Assembly (NCBI GenBank): GCA_945901665.1
Contig: CAMDLJ010000108.1
Location: forward strand, 1 to 8,037
DNA: 8,037 bases
Direction of reading: 5' to 3'
DNA from: Bordetella parapertussis
GTDB lineage: Bacteria > Pseudomonadota > Gammaproteobacteria > Burkholderiales > Burkholderiaceae
The position numbers and the translations under genes are program-made. Shown here piece by piece: positions 1 to 5,679 of this stretch. The notes under the pieces are model-generated. The model was not told the origin of the DNA. It saw only the letters and a list, made by a program, of their open reading frames with translations, and did not search any database. Every line of letters starts with the position of its first letter. Position 1 is the first letter of the stretch.

Positions 1-58
1 GGCTTGGAGGCAGTTTGCGCAGAACCCACAAATAAAACCGGTAATTGGGGTTGTTCAT
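1..58 (-). CDS. possible 5' end of an unrecognised divergent gene (partial)
   Basis: Reading leftwards from the ATG at 58-56, the minus strand stays open to the window edge (19 codons), giving MNNPNYRFYLWVLRKLPPS. A weak Shine-Dalgarno candidate AAAAGG (minus strand, about 74-69) sits 10 nt upstream of the ATG, and TAAAAT (minus, 91-86) could be a -10 box. The two plus-strand frames that are open here end at TGA codons at 61-63 and 65-67 and show nothing I recognise, so a tail of an upstream plus-strand gene is the alternative. The start is aromatic and basic, but I do not recognise the family and the piece is too short to assign a function. Confidence 0.33.
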   Translation of the reverse strand, partial: MNNPNYRFYLWVLRKLPPS

Positions 59-88
59 GTTGATTGAACCTTTTATTAAGAGGTTATT

Positions 89-117
89 TTAAGGTGCTTG
101 GCCAAAACTATTAGAAT
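89..117 (+). promoter_or_regulatory. candidate sigma70 promoter of ahcY
   Basis: TAGAAT at 112-117 matches the -10 consensus at five of six bases. The best-spaced -35 candidate is TTAAGG at 89-94 (17-bp spacer), which is weak. Transcription would begin near 124, exactly where the riboswitch P1 helix starts, so the mRNA would open directly with the aptamer. The fit between start site and aptamer edge is the main support; the -35 match is poor. Confidence 0.5.
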
Positions 118-123
118 ATCAAC

Positions 124-193
124 ACCGAGGAGCGCTGCACCAACTTCAAAACTGAAGATGTGAGGCTCGGAACCTTTTCCAACTGCGCTCACC
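124..193 (+). promoter_or_regulatory. SAH riboswitch aptamer
   Basis: The sequence carries the hallmark blocks of the S-adenosylhomocysteine riboswitch: CCGAGGAGCGCTGC (125-138), GAGGCTCGGAAC (162-173) and GCGCTCA (185-191). P1 is CCGAG 125-129 with CTCGG 166-170. A small hairpin CTTC 144-147 / GAAG 154-157 occupies the variable arm. GAGCGC 130-135 pairs with GCGCTC 185-190 to form the downstream pseudoknot helix. The known family binds SAH, discriminates against SAM, and switches on SAH-recycling genes. Its location 85 nt upstream of ahcY is the classic one. Identification comes from remembered consensus plus helices that can be checked in the sequence. Confidence 0.93.
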
Positions 194-279
194 CACTGAC
201 AACGTGAGGTGAGCACCTCGGTCCTCCAAGTGCTTATTTTCCTGCGTCGGTGGCCCTGAACCTTTTAGGAGCCTCGCAT
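194..279 (+). promoter_or_regulatory. riboswitch expression platform with ahcY Shine-Dalgarno
   Basis: The ribosome binding site AGGAG (267-271) lies 6 nt before the ahcY ATG (278). Three pairings can be drawn. GAGGT 206-210 / ACCTC 215-219 makes a local hairpin. CCTCGGT 216-222 is the exact complement of the P1 5' side 124-130. GAGCCTCGCAT 269-279, covering part of the Shine-Dalgarno and the start codon, is complementary to 158-168 over 11 positions with one G-U pair. No U-tract terminator is seen, so control of translation initiation is more likely than attenuation. A consistent model is that SAH binding locks 166-168 into P1 and frees the ribosome binding site. Confidence 0.6.
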
Positions 280-1711
280 GAATGCATCTTTAAAACCTGC
301 CCAAACCACTGATTTCCACGTCGCCGATATGAGCTTGGCCGACTGGGGTCGCAAAGAAATCAAAATCGCCGAAACCGAAATGCCCGGCCTCATGGCGATT
401 CGCCAAGAGTTCGCCAAGGCCCAGCCCTTGAAAGGCGCACGCATCACCGGTTCGCTGCACATGACCATCCAAACGGCGGTGCTGGTTGAAACACTGCAAG
501 CCTTGGGCGCCCAAGTGCGTTGGGCGTCTTGCAACATTTTCTCCACCCAAGACCATGCCGCAGCCGCCTTGGTGGCCAATGGCACACCGGTGTTTGCCTA
601 CAAGGGTGAGACCTTGGTCGACTACTGGGATTACACCCACCGCATTTTTGAATTTGCTGCCAAGGGTGCTGAGGGCGAAGGCCCCAACATGATTTTGGAC
701 GACGGTGGTGATGCCACGCTGCTCATGCATTTGGGCAAGCGCGCTGAAACCGATGCATCTTTGTTGAACAACCCCGGCAGCGAAGAAGAGATTTGCCTCT
801 TCAACGCCATCAAAGCCAAATTGGCCATCGACCCCACGTGGTATAGCCGCAAAGGTGCGCAGATCATCGGCGTGACCGAAGAGACCACCACCGGCGTGTT
901 GCGTTTGAACGAAATGGCCGCCAAAGGCAGCTTGATGTTCCGCGCCATCAACGTCAATGACTCAGTGACCAAGAGCAAGTTCGACAACCTGTACGGTTGC
1001 CGCGAATCATTGGTGGACGCCATCAAGCGCGCCACCGACGTGATGATCGCCGGCAAAGTGGCTGTGGTCGCCGGTTACGGCGACGTGGGCAAAGGCTCTG
1101 CCCAAGCCCTGCGTGCCTTGAGCGCCCAGGTGTGGGTGACCGAGATCGACCCCATCAACGCATTGCAAGCGGCCATGGAAGGCTACAAAATCGTGACCAT
1201 GGAATATGCCGCCGACAAGTGCGACATCTTTGTGTCTGCCACTGGCAACAAAAACGTGATTCGTTACGAGCACATGGCCGCCATGAAAGACGAAGCCATC
1301 GTTTGCAACATCGGTCACTTTGACAACGAAATCGATGTCTCTTCTCTTGAGAAATTGAAGTGGGACGAGATCAAGCCCCAAGTCGATCACATCATCTTCC
1401 CCGACGGCAAAAAAATCACCTTGTTGGCCAAAGGCCGTTTGGTGAATTTGGGTTGTGCCACTGGCCACCCCAGCTTTGTGATGAGCGCGAGCTTTGCGAA
1501 CCAAACGATTGCTCAGATTGAGTTGTTCACCAAGCAGGGCGAATACGAATCTGGCAAGGTCTACGTGTTGCCAAAGCACCTGGACGAAAAAGTGGCACGC
1601 TTGCACCTTGAAAAAGTCGGCGCCATGCTGACCGAGCTCACCGAAGAGCAAGCCGCTTACATTGGTGTGAGCAAAGCTGGCCCTTACAAAGCCGACACCT
1701 ACCGCTATTGA
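278..1711 (+). CDS. ahcY: adenosylhomocysteinase (SAH hydrolase)
   Basis: Cytosolic NAD+-dependent enzyme of the activated-methyl cycle, splitting SAH reversibly into adenosine and homocysteine and so relieving product inhibition of methyltransferases. The protein has 477 residues, the long bacterial/plant-type form with an insert of about 40 residues (roughly 150-190) absent from the human enzyme. Visible motifs: substrate-domain GSLHMT with catalytic His61; DDGGD 141-145; EETTTG 201-206; [11 protein letters not shown] 227-237 with Lys232 and Asp236 (equivalents of human K186 and D190); Cys241; Rossmann motif GYGDVGKG 266-273; [13 protein letters not shown] at 397-409; and the C-terminal KADTYRY, whose Lys and Tyr reach into the partner subunit's NAD site. 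The ATG at 278 is supported by AGGAG at 267-271. It is first in a likely ahcY-metF unit under the SAH riboswitch. Confidence 0.98.
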   Translation: MNASLKPAQTTDFHVADMSLADWGRKEIKIAETEMPGLMAIRQEFAKAQPLKGARITGSLHMTIQTAVLVETLQALGAQVRWASCNIFSTQDHAAAALVANGTPVFAYKGETLVDYWDYTHRIFEFAAKGAEGEGPNMILDDGGDATLLMHLGKRAETDASLLNNPGSEEEICLFNAIKAKLAIDPTWYSRKGAQIIGVTEETTTGVLRLNEMAAKGSLMFRAINVNDSVTKSKFDNLYGCRESLVDAIKRATDVMIAGKVAVVAGYGDVGKGSAQALRALSAQVWVTEIDPINALQAAMEGYKIVTMEYAADKCDIFVSATGNKNVIRYEHMAAMKDEAIVCNIGHFDNEIDVSSLEKLKWDEIKPQVDHIIFPDGKKITLLAKGRLVNLGCATGHPSFVMSASFANQTIAQIELFTKQGEYESGKVYVLPKHLDEKVARLHLEKVGAMLTELTEEQAAYIGVSKAGPYKADTYRY

Positions 1712-1922
1712 TCGCGGGTTTTCGCTGGCGCCACGCGGTGCCAGCGGGTCAGGATCGCGCCGATCCGTTGTGGATCGAGCGCGGTTTGACGGTGCCTCTT
1801 TCGCTGGCCCAGCGGGCGTTTGCCGCTGGCGCTGGCCCATGTGAGAGGTATGGATGTGGGCTCAGCCCCGTTGATGGGGGCGATGGCAACCGAATATTTT
1901 TGACCCACGCTTGAAGGGCCGC
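1712..1922 (+). other. structured non-coding spacer between ahcY and metF
   Basis: I see no convincing gene in these 211 bases. They hold several hairpins. CGCTGGCGCC 1723-1732 pairs with GGTGCCAGCG 1737-1746 (10 bp with one G-U, loop ACGC); it is a strong stem just after the ahcY stop but has no U-tract after it. GGATCG 1752-1757 / CGATCC 1761-1766 competes with a longer stem 1757-1766 / 1772-1782 (10 bp, A1778 bulged). CGCTG 1802-1806 / CAGCG 1810-1814 and GCCCC 1865-1869 / GGGGC 1877-1881 follow. TTGATG 1871-1876 and TATTTT 1895-1900 with an 18-bp spacer could be a weak metF promoter. The spacer may regulate metF, or may be remnant sequence. Confidence 0.5.
1723..1746 (+). repeat. strong hairpin just after ahcY stop
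   Basis: A near-perfect inverted repeat: 10-bp stem with one G-U pair and tetraloop ACGC, beginning 11 nt after the ahcY TGA. It could protect the ahcY mRNA 3' end or cause partial termination. It lacks the following U-run of a standard intrinsic terminator (next bases GGTCAGG), so I list it as a hairpin rather than a terminator. Confidence 0.6.
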
Positions 1923-2759
1923 ATGAGAACCCCACAACCTTTCCCTATCAGCTTTGAATTCTTTCCCCCCAAAACACCTGTGGGTGAAGAGAAATTAAAA
2001 CAAGTGCGCGTCGAACTGTATGCGGCGCGTCCGGCATTTTTTAGCGTCACCTATGGTGCTGGGGGCTCCACCCAGGACGGGACTTTGCAGCAAGTGCAGG
2101 CCATCTTGGCCGATGGACATGACGCGGCACCGCATTTTTCCTGCATCGGTGCCACCCGCGACAGCGTACGCGCCCAATTGGCACAGTTCAAGGCAGCCGG
2201 CATTCGCCGCATGGTGGCGCTGCGCGGCGATTTGCCCAGCGGACACGGCACCTTTGGTGAGTTTCGTTATGCCAGTGATTTGGTCGCCTTCATCCGTGCT
2301 GAGACGGGTGACCATTTCCACATCGAGGTGGGCTGCTACCCAGAGGTGCACCCCCAGGCCAAGTCACCCGAGGCCGACATCCAAGCCTATGTGACCAAGG
2401 TGCGGTCTGGTGCCAGTTCAGCGATCACCCAGTACTTTTACAACAGCGACGCCTACTTTCGGTTTTTGGAAGAGGTGCAAGGCCTGGGTGCCGATATTCC
2501 GGTGGTGCCTGGCATCATGCCCATCATCAGCTCTACCCAGTTGATGCGTTTTTCAGACGCCTGTGGCGCAGAAATCCCGCGTTGGATTCGCTTGCGCTTG
2601 CAGGCCTTTGGCGATGACAGCGCATCCATCAAGGCCTTTGGTTTGGATGTGGTGACCGACTTGTGTGAGCAGTTGCGCCAAGGTGGGGCCCCGGGCTTGC
2701 ACTTTTACACCATGAACCAAAGCACAGCCGCCTTGGCCTTGGTTCAGCGATTGGCCTGA
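1923..2759 (+). CDS. metF: methylenetetrahydrofolate reductase
   Basis: Cytosolic FAD enzyme reducing 5,10-methylene-THF to 5-methyl-THF, the methyl donor for methionine synthase. From the ATG at 1923 the protein has 278 residues, close to other bacterial MetF proteins. It is a single TIM-barrel. Motifs: SFEFFPPKT at 10-18 with catalytic Glu12 (E. coli E28); TYGAGGST 43-50; ALRGDLP 99-105 with Asp103, which contacts flavin/folate; GCYPEVHP 137-144; AITQYFY 167-173 with Gln170 (E. coli Q183); and PGIMPI 196-201. A TTG at 1911 is in frame upstream (four more codons), but AAGG at 1914-1917 sits 5 nt before the ATG and favours 1923. It lies 211 nt behind ahcY on the same strand, functionally coupled through homocysteine remethylation. 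Confidence 0.96.
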   Translation: MRTPQPFPISFEFFPPKTPVGEEKLKQVRVELYAARPAFFSVTYGAGGSTQDGTLQQVQAILADGHDAAPHFSCIGATRDSVRAQLAQFKAAGIRRMVALRGDLPSGHGTFGEFRYASDLVAFIRAETGDHFHIEVGCYPEVHPQAKSPEADIQAYVTKVRSGASSAITQYFYNSDAYFRFLEEVQGLGADIPVVPGIMPIISSTQLMRFSDACGAEIPRWIRLRLQAFGDDSASIKAFGLDVVTDLCEQLRQGGAPGLHFYTMNQSTAALALVQRLA

Positions 2760-2769
2760 GGAAAATTTC

Positions 2770-2804
2770 GCCTTCCCCAGTTATGGGGCAAATGGCTGAT
2801 TTTT
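2770..2804 (+). terminator. candidate weak terminator of metF
   Basis: CCCC 2775-2778 pairs with GGGG 2785-2788 around a 6-nt loop. GCC 2770-2772 with GGC 2794-2796 can add an outer stem across an internal loop. A run of five T follows at 2800-2804. The stem is short and the T-run is displaced by three bases, so this is a modest candidate. Its position 11 nt after the metF stop, in a convergent gap, is suggestive. Confidence 0.35.
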
Positions 2805-2847
2805 AGCCCTTGCGAGGAGCCTGAGAGACTTGGTAATCGCACTGGCG

Positions 2848-2870
2848 AAAACAGACTTTTCCAGGTCTGC
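2848..2870 (-). terminator. candidate terminator of the paa operon
   Basis: On the minus strand just past the paaE stop, CAGAC (2869-2865) pairs with GTCTG (2856-2852) across an 8-nt loop; G2870-U2851 can add a wobble pair. TTTT (2851-2848) follows directly. The stem is short, so efficiency is uncertain. The rest of this convergent gap (2805-2847) shows nothing else I can name. Confidence 0.4.
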
Positions 2871-2871
2871 C

Positions 2872-3951
2872 TCACCGTTCATCGAAGCTGAGCACCAGGT
2901 CGGCGCTGGTGGGGCGGGCTTGACAGGTCAACACAAAGCCTTGGGCACACTCTGCGGTGGTGAGGGTGAAGTTTTTGTCCATGTGCGCGCTGCCTTGCAT
3001 CACTTTGGCGCGACAAGTGCAGCACACACCGGCTTTGCAGGCGAAAGGCACATCCAAGCCAGCTTCGACGGCGGCGTCGAGCACCGCTTGATGCGGCGGC
3101 ACGGCCAGCACATGGGCTTTGCCGTCGAGCACCACCGTGACCAGGGGCCCATCGGGTGCCAAGTCCGTCTCCACCAAGACCGGCCGCGCAGGGGAGCTGC
3201 TGGTGAAGCGTTCGCTGTGGATGCGCTCGGGTTTCACACCCGCTTGGCGCAGCGCGGCTTCGGTGTCTCCGATCATGCCTTCAGGACCGCACACAAACAC
3301 CTCTTCCATGCTGGGCACTGGCAAAAAAGCATTGATCAAGGCTTGGACTTTGGGCCCGTCGATGCGGCCTTCGAGCAAGGGCACTTCTTGGGCTTGGCGC
3401 GACAGCACATGGATCAAGGTGAGGCGATCGGTGTAGCGGTCTTTGAGGTCTTGCAAGGCTTCGTTGAACATCACGCTGCCCATGCGCCGATTGCCATAGA
3501 CCAAGGTGAAGCGGCTGTGCGCCGAGGTCTCCAGGCTGTGGCGCAGGATGGACAAGATGGGTGTGATCCCCGAGCCGGCAGCAAACCCCACCCGGTGAAC
3601 GGCGCGGGGTCGGCGCACGCCAAAGCGACCGTCGGGCGGCATGCAAGCCAGCACCGTGCCCGCTTGCAACTGGGTGTTGGCCCAGGTGGAGAACAGGCCT
3701 GCGGGGACTTGGCGCACACCCACGTCGATGAGTCCGCTGTGGGCCAATTGCGCGGGGGTGCTGCAAATGGAATAGTTGCGCCTTGTGTCTTGTCCGGCCA
3801 AGTTGGTGCGCAGGGTGAGGAATTGGCCGGGTTCAAACGCAAAGGTGCTGCGCAAAGGGTCTGGCACGTGCAGGCTGATGCACACCGATCCCGGCGCGTC
3901 GGGGGTGATGCGGGCCACGGTCAGGTCGTGAAAGCGCGGTGGGTTGCTCAT
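2872..3951 (-). CDS. paaE: phenylacetyl-CoA epoxidase reductase subunit PaaE
   Basis: Electron-transfer component of the phenylacetyl-CoA 1,2-epoxidase, passing electrons from NADPH through FAD and a [2Fe-2S] cluster to the PaaA diiron centre. It has 359 residues in ferredoxin-NADP reductase-ferredoxin order. FAD motif RRNYS is at 57-61; nucleotide-binding GSGITP is at 126-131 and CGPEGM at 221-226. The C-terminal plant-type ferredoxin domain has cluster ligands Cys305, Cys310, Cys313 and Cys343 (CX4CX2CX29C). It is last in paaABCDE, 15 nt after the paaD stop and in the same frame. The 15 bases before the ATG (AACCGTGCCACCCCC) contain no purine-rich Shine-Dalgarno, so translation probably depends on ribosomes arriving from paaD. 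The start residues MSNPPRFHDL fit the family. Confidence 0.96.
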   Translation of the reverse strand: MSNPPRFHDLTVARITPDAPGSVCISLHVPDPLRSTFAFEPGQFLTLRTNLAGQDTRRNYSICSTPAQLAHSGLIDVGVRQVPAGLFSTWANTQLQAGTVLACMPPDGRFGVRRPRAVHRVGFAAGSGITPILSILRHSLETSAHSRFTLVYGNRRMGSVMFNEALQDLKDRYTDRLTLIHVLSRQAQEVPLLEGRIDGPKVQALINAFLPVPSMEEVFVCGPEGMIGDTEAALRQAGVKPERIHSERFTSSSPARPVLVETDLAPDGPLVTVVLDGKAHVLAVPPHQAVLDAAVEAGLDVPFACKAGVCCTCRAKVMQGSAHMDKNFTLTTAECAQGFVLTCQARPTSADLVLSFDER

Positions 3952-3966
3952 GGGGGTGGCACGGTT

Positions 3967-4554
3967 TCAGTGCGGCTTGAAGTGGTCAAACGGTTCCAAA
4001 CAGGCCAGGCATTTGAACAAGGCCTTGCACGCGGTGGAGCCAAAGTGGGAGACCTCGGTGGTCTGGGTGGAGGCGCAGCGCGGACAGGCCACGGATGAGG
4101 GCGTGATGGCGCGCACAAAGCGCAAACTGTGCTGATCTGTGCTTGCCGCACTGGCGCAAGGCGGAGCGATGCCGTATGCGCGCAGTTGGTCGTGGGCTTG
4201 GGGGGTCATCCAGTCGGTGGTCCAAGCGGGTGCCAGTTGCGTCACAACCTGTGCGTTGTGACCGCTCTCCAGCAAAGCTTGGCGCACATCGTCTTCGATT
4301 TGGTCCATGGCCGGACAACCGCTGTAGGTCGGGGTGATGACCACTTGCCAGTGCGAGCCGTCGCGTCGCACATCGCGCAAGATGCCCATGTCGCGCAAGC
4401 TGACCACCGGGATTTCTGGGTCGGTGAGCTGCTCCAAGACCGCCCAGATGGCCGCGGCTGTGGCATCTGTTTGCGCCTCGTGGGCAACAGAAGCATCGCA
4501 TTCGGCCAGGCCCAGACCCGCCAGCTTGGGGGGGAGGGTTGCGTTGGTTTTCAC
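3967..4554 (-). CDS. paaD: phenylacetyl-CoA epoxidase assembly/accessory subunit PaaD
   Basis: A DUF59 (MIP18/SufT-like) protein needed for epoxidase activity and thought to help iron-sulfur or diiron maturation. With the GTG start at 4554 it has 195 residues. DPEIPVVSLRDMGI (45-58) and TPTYSGCP (74-81, Cys80) mark the DUF59 domain. The C-terminal PaaD-specific zinc/iron-type cysteine set is CPRC 157-160, GSTACK 172-177 and CLAC 182-185, followed by EPFDHFK. The frame has no ATG before the conserved domain. GTG 4554 is chosen because GGTGA (4566-4562) lies 7 nt upstream and it starts 7 nt after the paaC stop. About 36 residues precede the conserved AIW..DPEIP region, more than I expect for the family, so the true N-terminus is less certain than the gene. 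Confidence 0.93.
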   Translation of the reverse strand: MKTNATLPPKLAGLGLAECDASVAHEAQTDATAAAIWAVLEQLTDPEIPVVSLRDMGILRDVRRDGSHWQVVITPTYSGCPAMDQIEDDVRQALLESGHNAQVVTQLAPAWTTDWMTPQAHDQLRAYGIAPPCASAASTDQHSLRFVRAITPSSVACPRCASTQTTEVSHFGSTACKALFKCLACLEPFDHFKPH

Positions 4555-4561
4555 TGGTGCA

Positions 4562-5362
4562 TCACCAAACGGCTTGTGGATGTGCGCGGGCCAGCGACTG
4601 CATTTCACCCAGCAAGTAAGACAGGTGCTCCGAGTGGATGCCGTTTTTGCCCCCCGATACAAAACCGGTGGCTGGGCTGGCTTGCAACTGGGCCAGTGCA
4701 AGGGTGGCCGACAGTTGCTGCTGCCAAGGTGCTTGCAAAGCATCCAGGTCCAGGCCGATACCGGCGTCCATGGCGGATTGCTCCGCTGCGCTGGGGCCCC
4801 AAAATTCTTGCGCATAGGGCAGAAGGTGATCGAGCGCGGCCTGGGCGCGGGCATGCGATGCGTCGGTGCCGTCGCCCATGCGCACCACCCAATCGTGGGC
4901 ATGGCGCAGGTGGTAACGCGTTTCTTTGATGGCCTTGGCAGCGATGGCGGCGAGGTGTTGATCGGGGCTTTTTTCAAGTTGCGCCCACACGCCCACCATG
5001 AGGTTGCTGAACAAGAAGTTGCGCACCATGGTGGTGGCAAAGTCGCGATCTTGGCGGGCGCTCGGGGCCATGGGTCCGTGGTGCGGCAACTCGACCAAGG
5101 TGTAGTTGCGAAACGCTTCGGGGCCACGCCAATAAGCCAAGCTGTCTTCGCTGGCCTGTGGGCCCGCTTGCAGGGCCGCCAGGCTGTAGAGCAGGCGGGC
5201 TTGACCGATCAGGTCCAGGCTGTTGTTGGCCAGGGCGATGTCTTCCTCGAGGGCTGGTCCGTGGCCACACCACTCTGCATTGCGTTGGCCCAGCACCAAG
5301 GCGGTGTCGGCCAGTTGCAGCACATAGGCCAGTGGTGCCAGGGTGCAGGCGCTTGTGCTCAC
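4562..5362 (-). CDS. paaC: phenylacetyl-CoA epoxidase structural subunit PaaC
   Basis: Structural partner of PaaA in the epoxidase core: a ferritin-like four-helix-bundle protein that has lost a functional diiron site and stabilises the catalytic subunit. It has 266 residues, slightly longer than the E. coli protein (about 248). Recognisable stretches: EWCGHGP 30-36, NNSLDLIGQARLLY 46-59, KETRYHLRHAHDWVVRMGDGT 146-166 region, and the closing GIHSEHLSYLLGEMQ (241-255) followed by AVW. It starts with GTG at 5362, overlapping the paaB stop in the 4-nt GTGA; GGGG about 5 nt upstream may act as a ribosome binding site. This points to translational coupling with paaB. Confidence 0.96.
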   Translation of the reverse strand: MSTSACTLAPLAYVLQLADTALVLGQRNAEWCGHGPALEEDIALANNSLDLIGQARLLYSLAALQAGPQASEDSLAYWRGPEAFRNYTLVELPHHGPMAPSARQDRDFATTMVRNFLFSNLMVGVWAQLEKSPDQHLAAIAAKAIKETRYHLRHAHDWVVRMGDGTDASHARAQAALDHLLPYAQEFWGPSAAEQSAMDAGIGLDLDALQAPWQQQLSATLALAQLQASPATGFVSGGKNGIHSEHLSYLLGEMQSLARAHPQAVW

Positions 5363-5679
5363 ATGTGCCCCACGTCGTCAGGGATGGCGTAGAAGGTCGG
5401 GTGGCGGTAGATTTTGTCGCCCGAGGGGTCAAAAAACTCAGCTTTGTCGTTGGGTTCGCTGGCGGTGATGGCGCTGGACGGGACCACCCAAATGCTCACC
5501 CCCTCTTGGCGCCGGGTGTAGACATCGCGCGCCAAGCGCAAAGCATGGCCCGCGTCGCTGGCGTGCAAGCTGCCGCAGTGCTTGTGCTCCAAGCCTTGTT
5601 TGCTGCGCACAAACACCTCCCACAGCGGCCATTCGCTCAATGGTTTGAGGGGCTTGGGTGTCTGGGGGTCGGTGCTCAT
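5359..5679 (-). CDS. paaB: phenylacetyl-CoA epoxidase subunit PaaB
   Basis: Small non-catalytic subunit that bridges PaaA-PaaC heterodimers in the epoxidase complex. It has 106 residues against about 95 in E. coli; the extra length is a Pro/Lys-rich N-terminus ([12 protein letters not shown]). Family marks: [24 protein letters not shown] (17-40 region), [16 protein letters not shown] at 42-57, GVSIWVVP 60-67, and the C-terminal [19 protein letters not shown]. The ATG at 5679 overlaps the paaA stop as ATGA and is preceded by a perfect AAGGAGG (5690-5684) 4 nt upstream, lying within the end of paaA. Confidence 0.97.
   Translation of the reverse strand: MSTDPQTPKPLKPLSEWPLWEVFVRSKQGLEHKHCGSLHASDAGHALRLARDVYTRRQEGVSIWVVPSSAITASEPNDKAEFFDPSGDKIYRHPTFYAIPDDVGHM

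Noticed and set aside
1723..1746. Intrinsic terminator for ahcY
   Set aside because: The stem is strong but is followed by GGTCAGGATC, without a U-tract; the T-run precedes it instead. Kept only as a hairpin.
1007..1840. Minus-strand ORF (277 codons) opposite ahcY
   Set aside because: Antisense of highly conserved AhcY coding sequence, His/Val/Gly-rich and without family features.
1708..1937. Short ORFs on both strands in the ahcY-metF spacer
   Set aside because: Arg/Gly/Pro-rich translations, no ribosome binding sites, and the stretch is dominated by inverted repeats; more likely structured RNA or non-coding DNA.
2830..4098. Long plus-strand ORF (422 codons) opposite paaE
   Set aside because: It mirrors the clearly homologous PaaE on the other strand, has a composition typical of antisense frames in GC-rich DNA (Gly/His/Ala/Gln-rich), and has no recognisable domain or ribosome binding site.
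4555..5127. Upstream extension of the paaD frame into paaC
   Set aside because: The added residues are the out-of-frame translation of paaC; PaaD similarity is confined to the part after GTG 4554.
4334..5392. Plus-strand ORF (352 codons) opposite paaC/paaD
   Set aside because: It crosses two well-supported genes on the other strand and encodes no recognisable protein; a GC-bias shadow.
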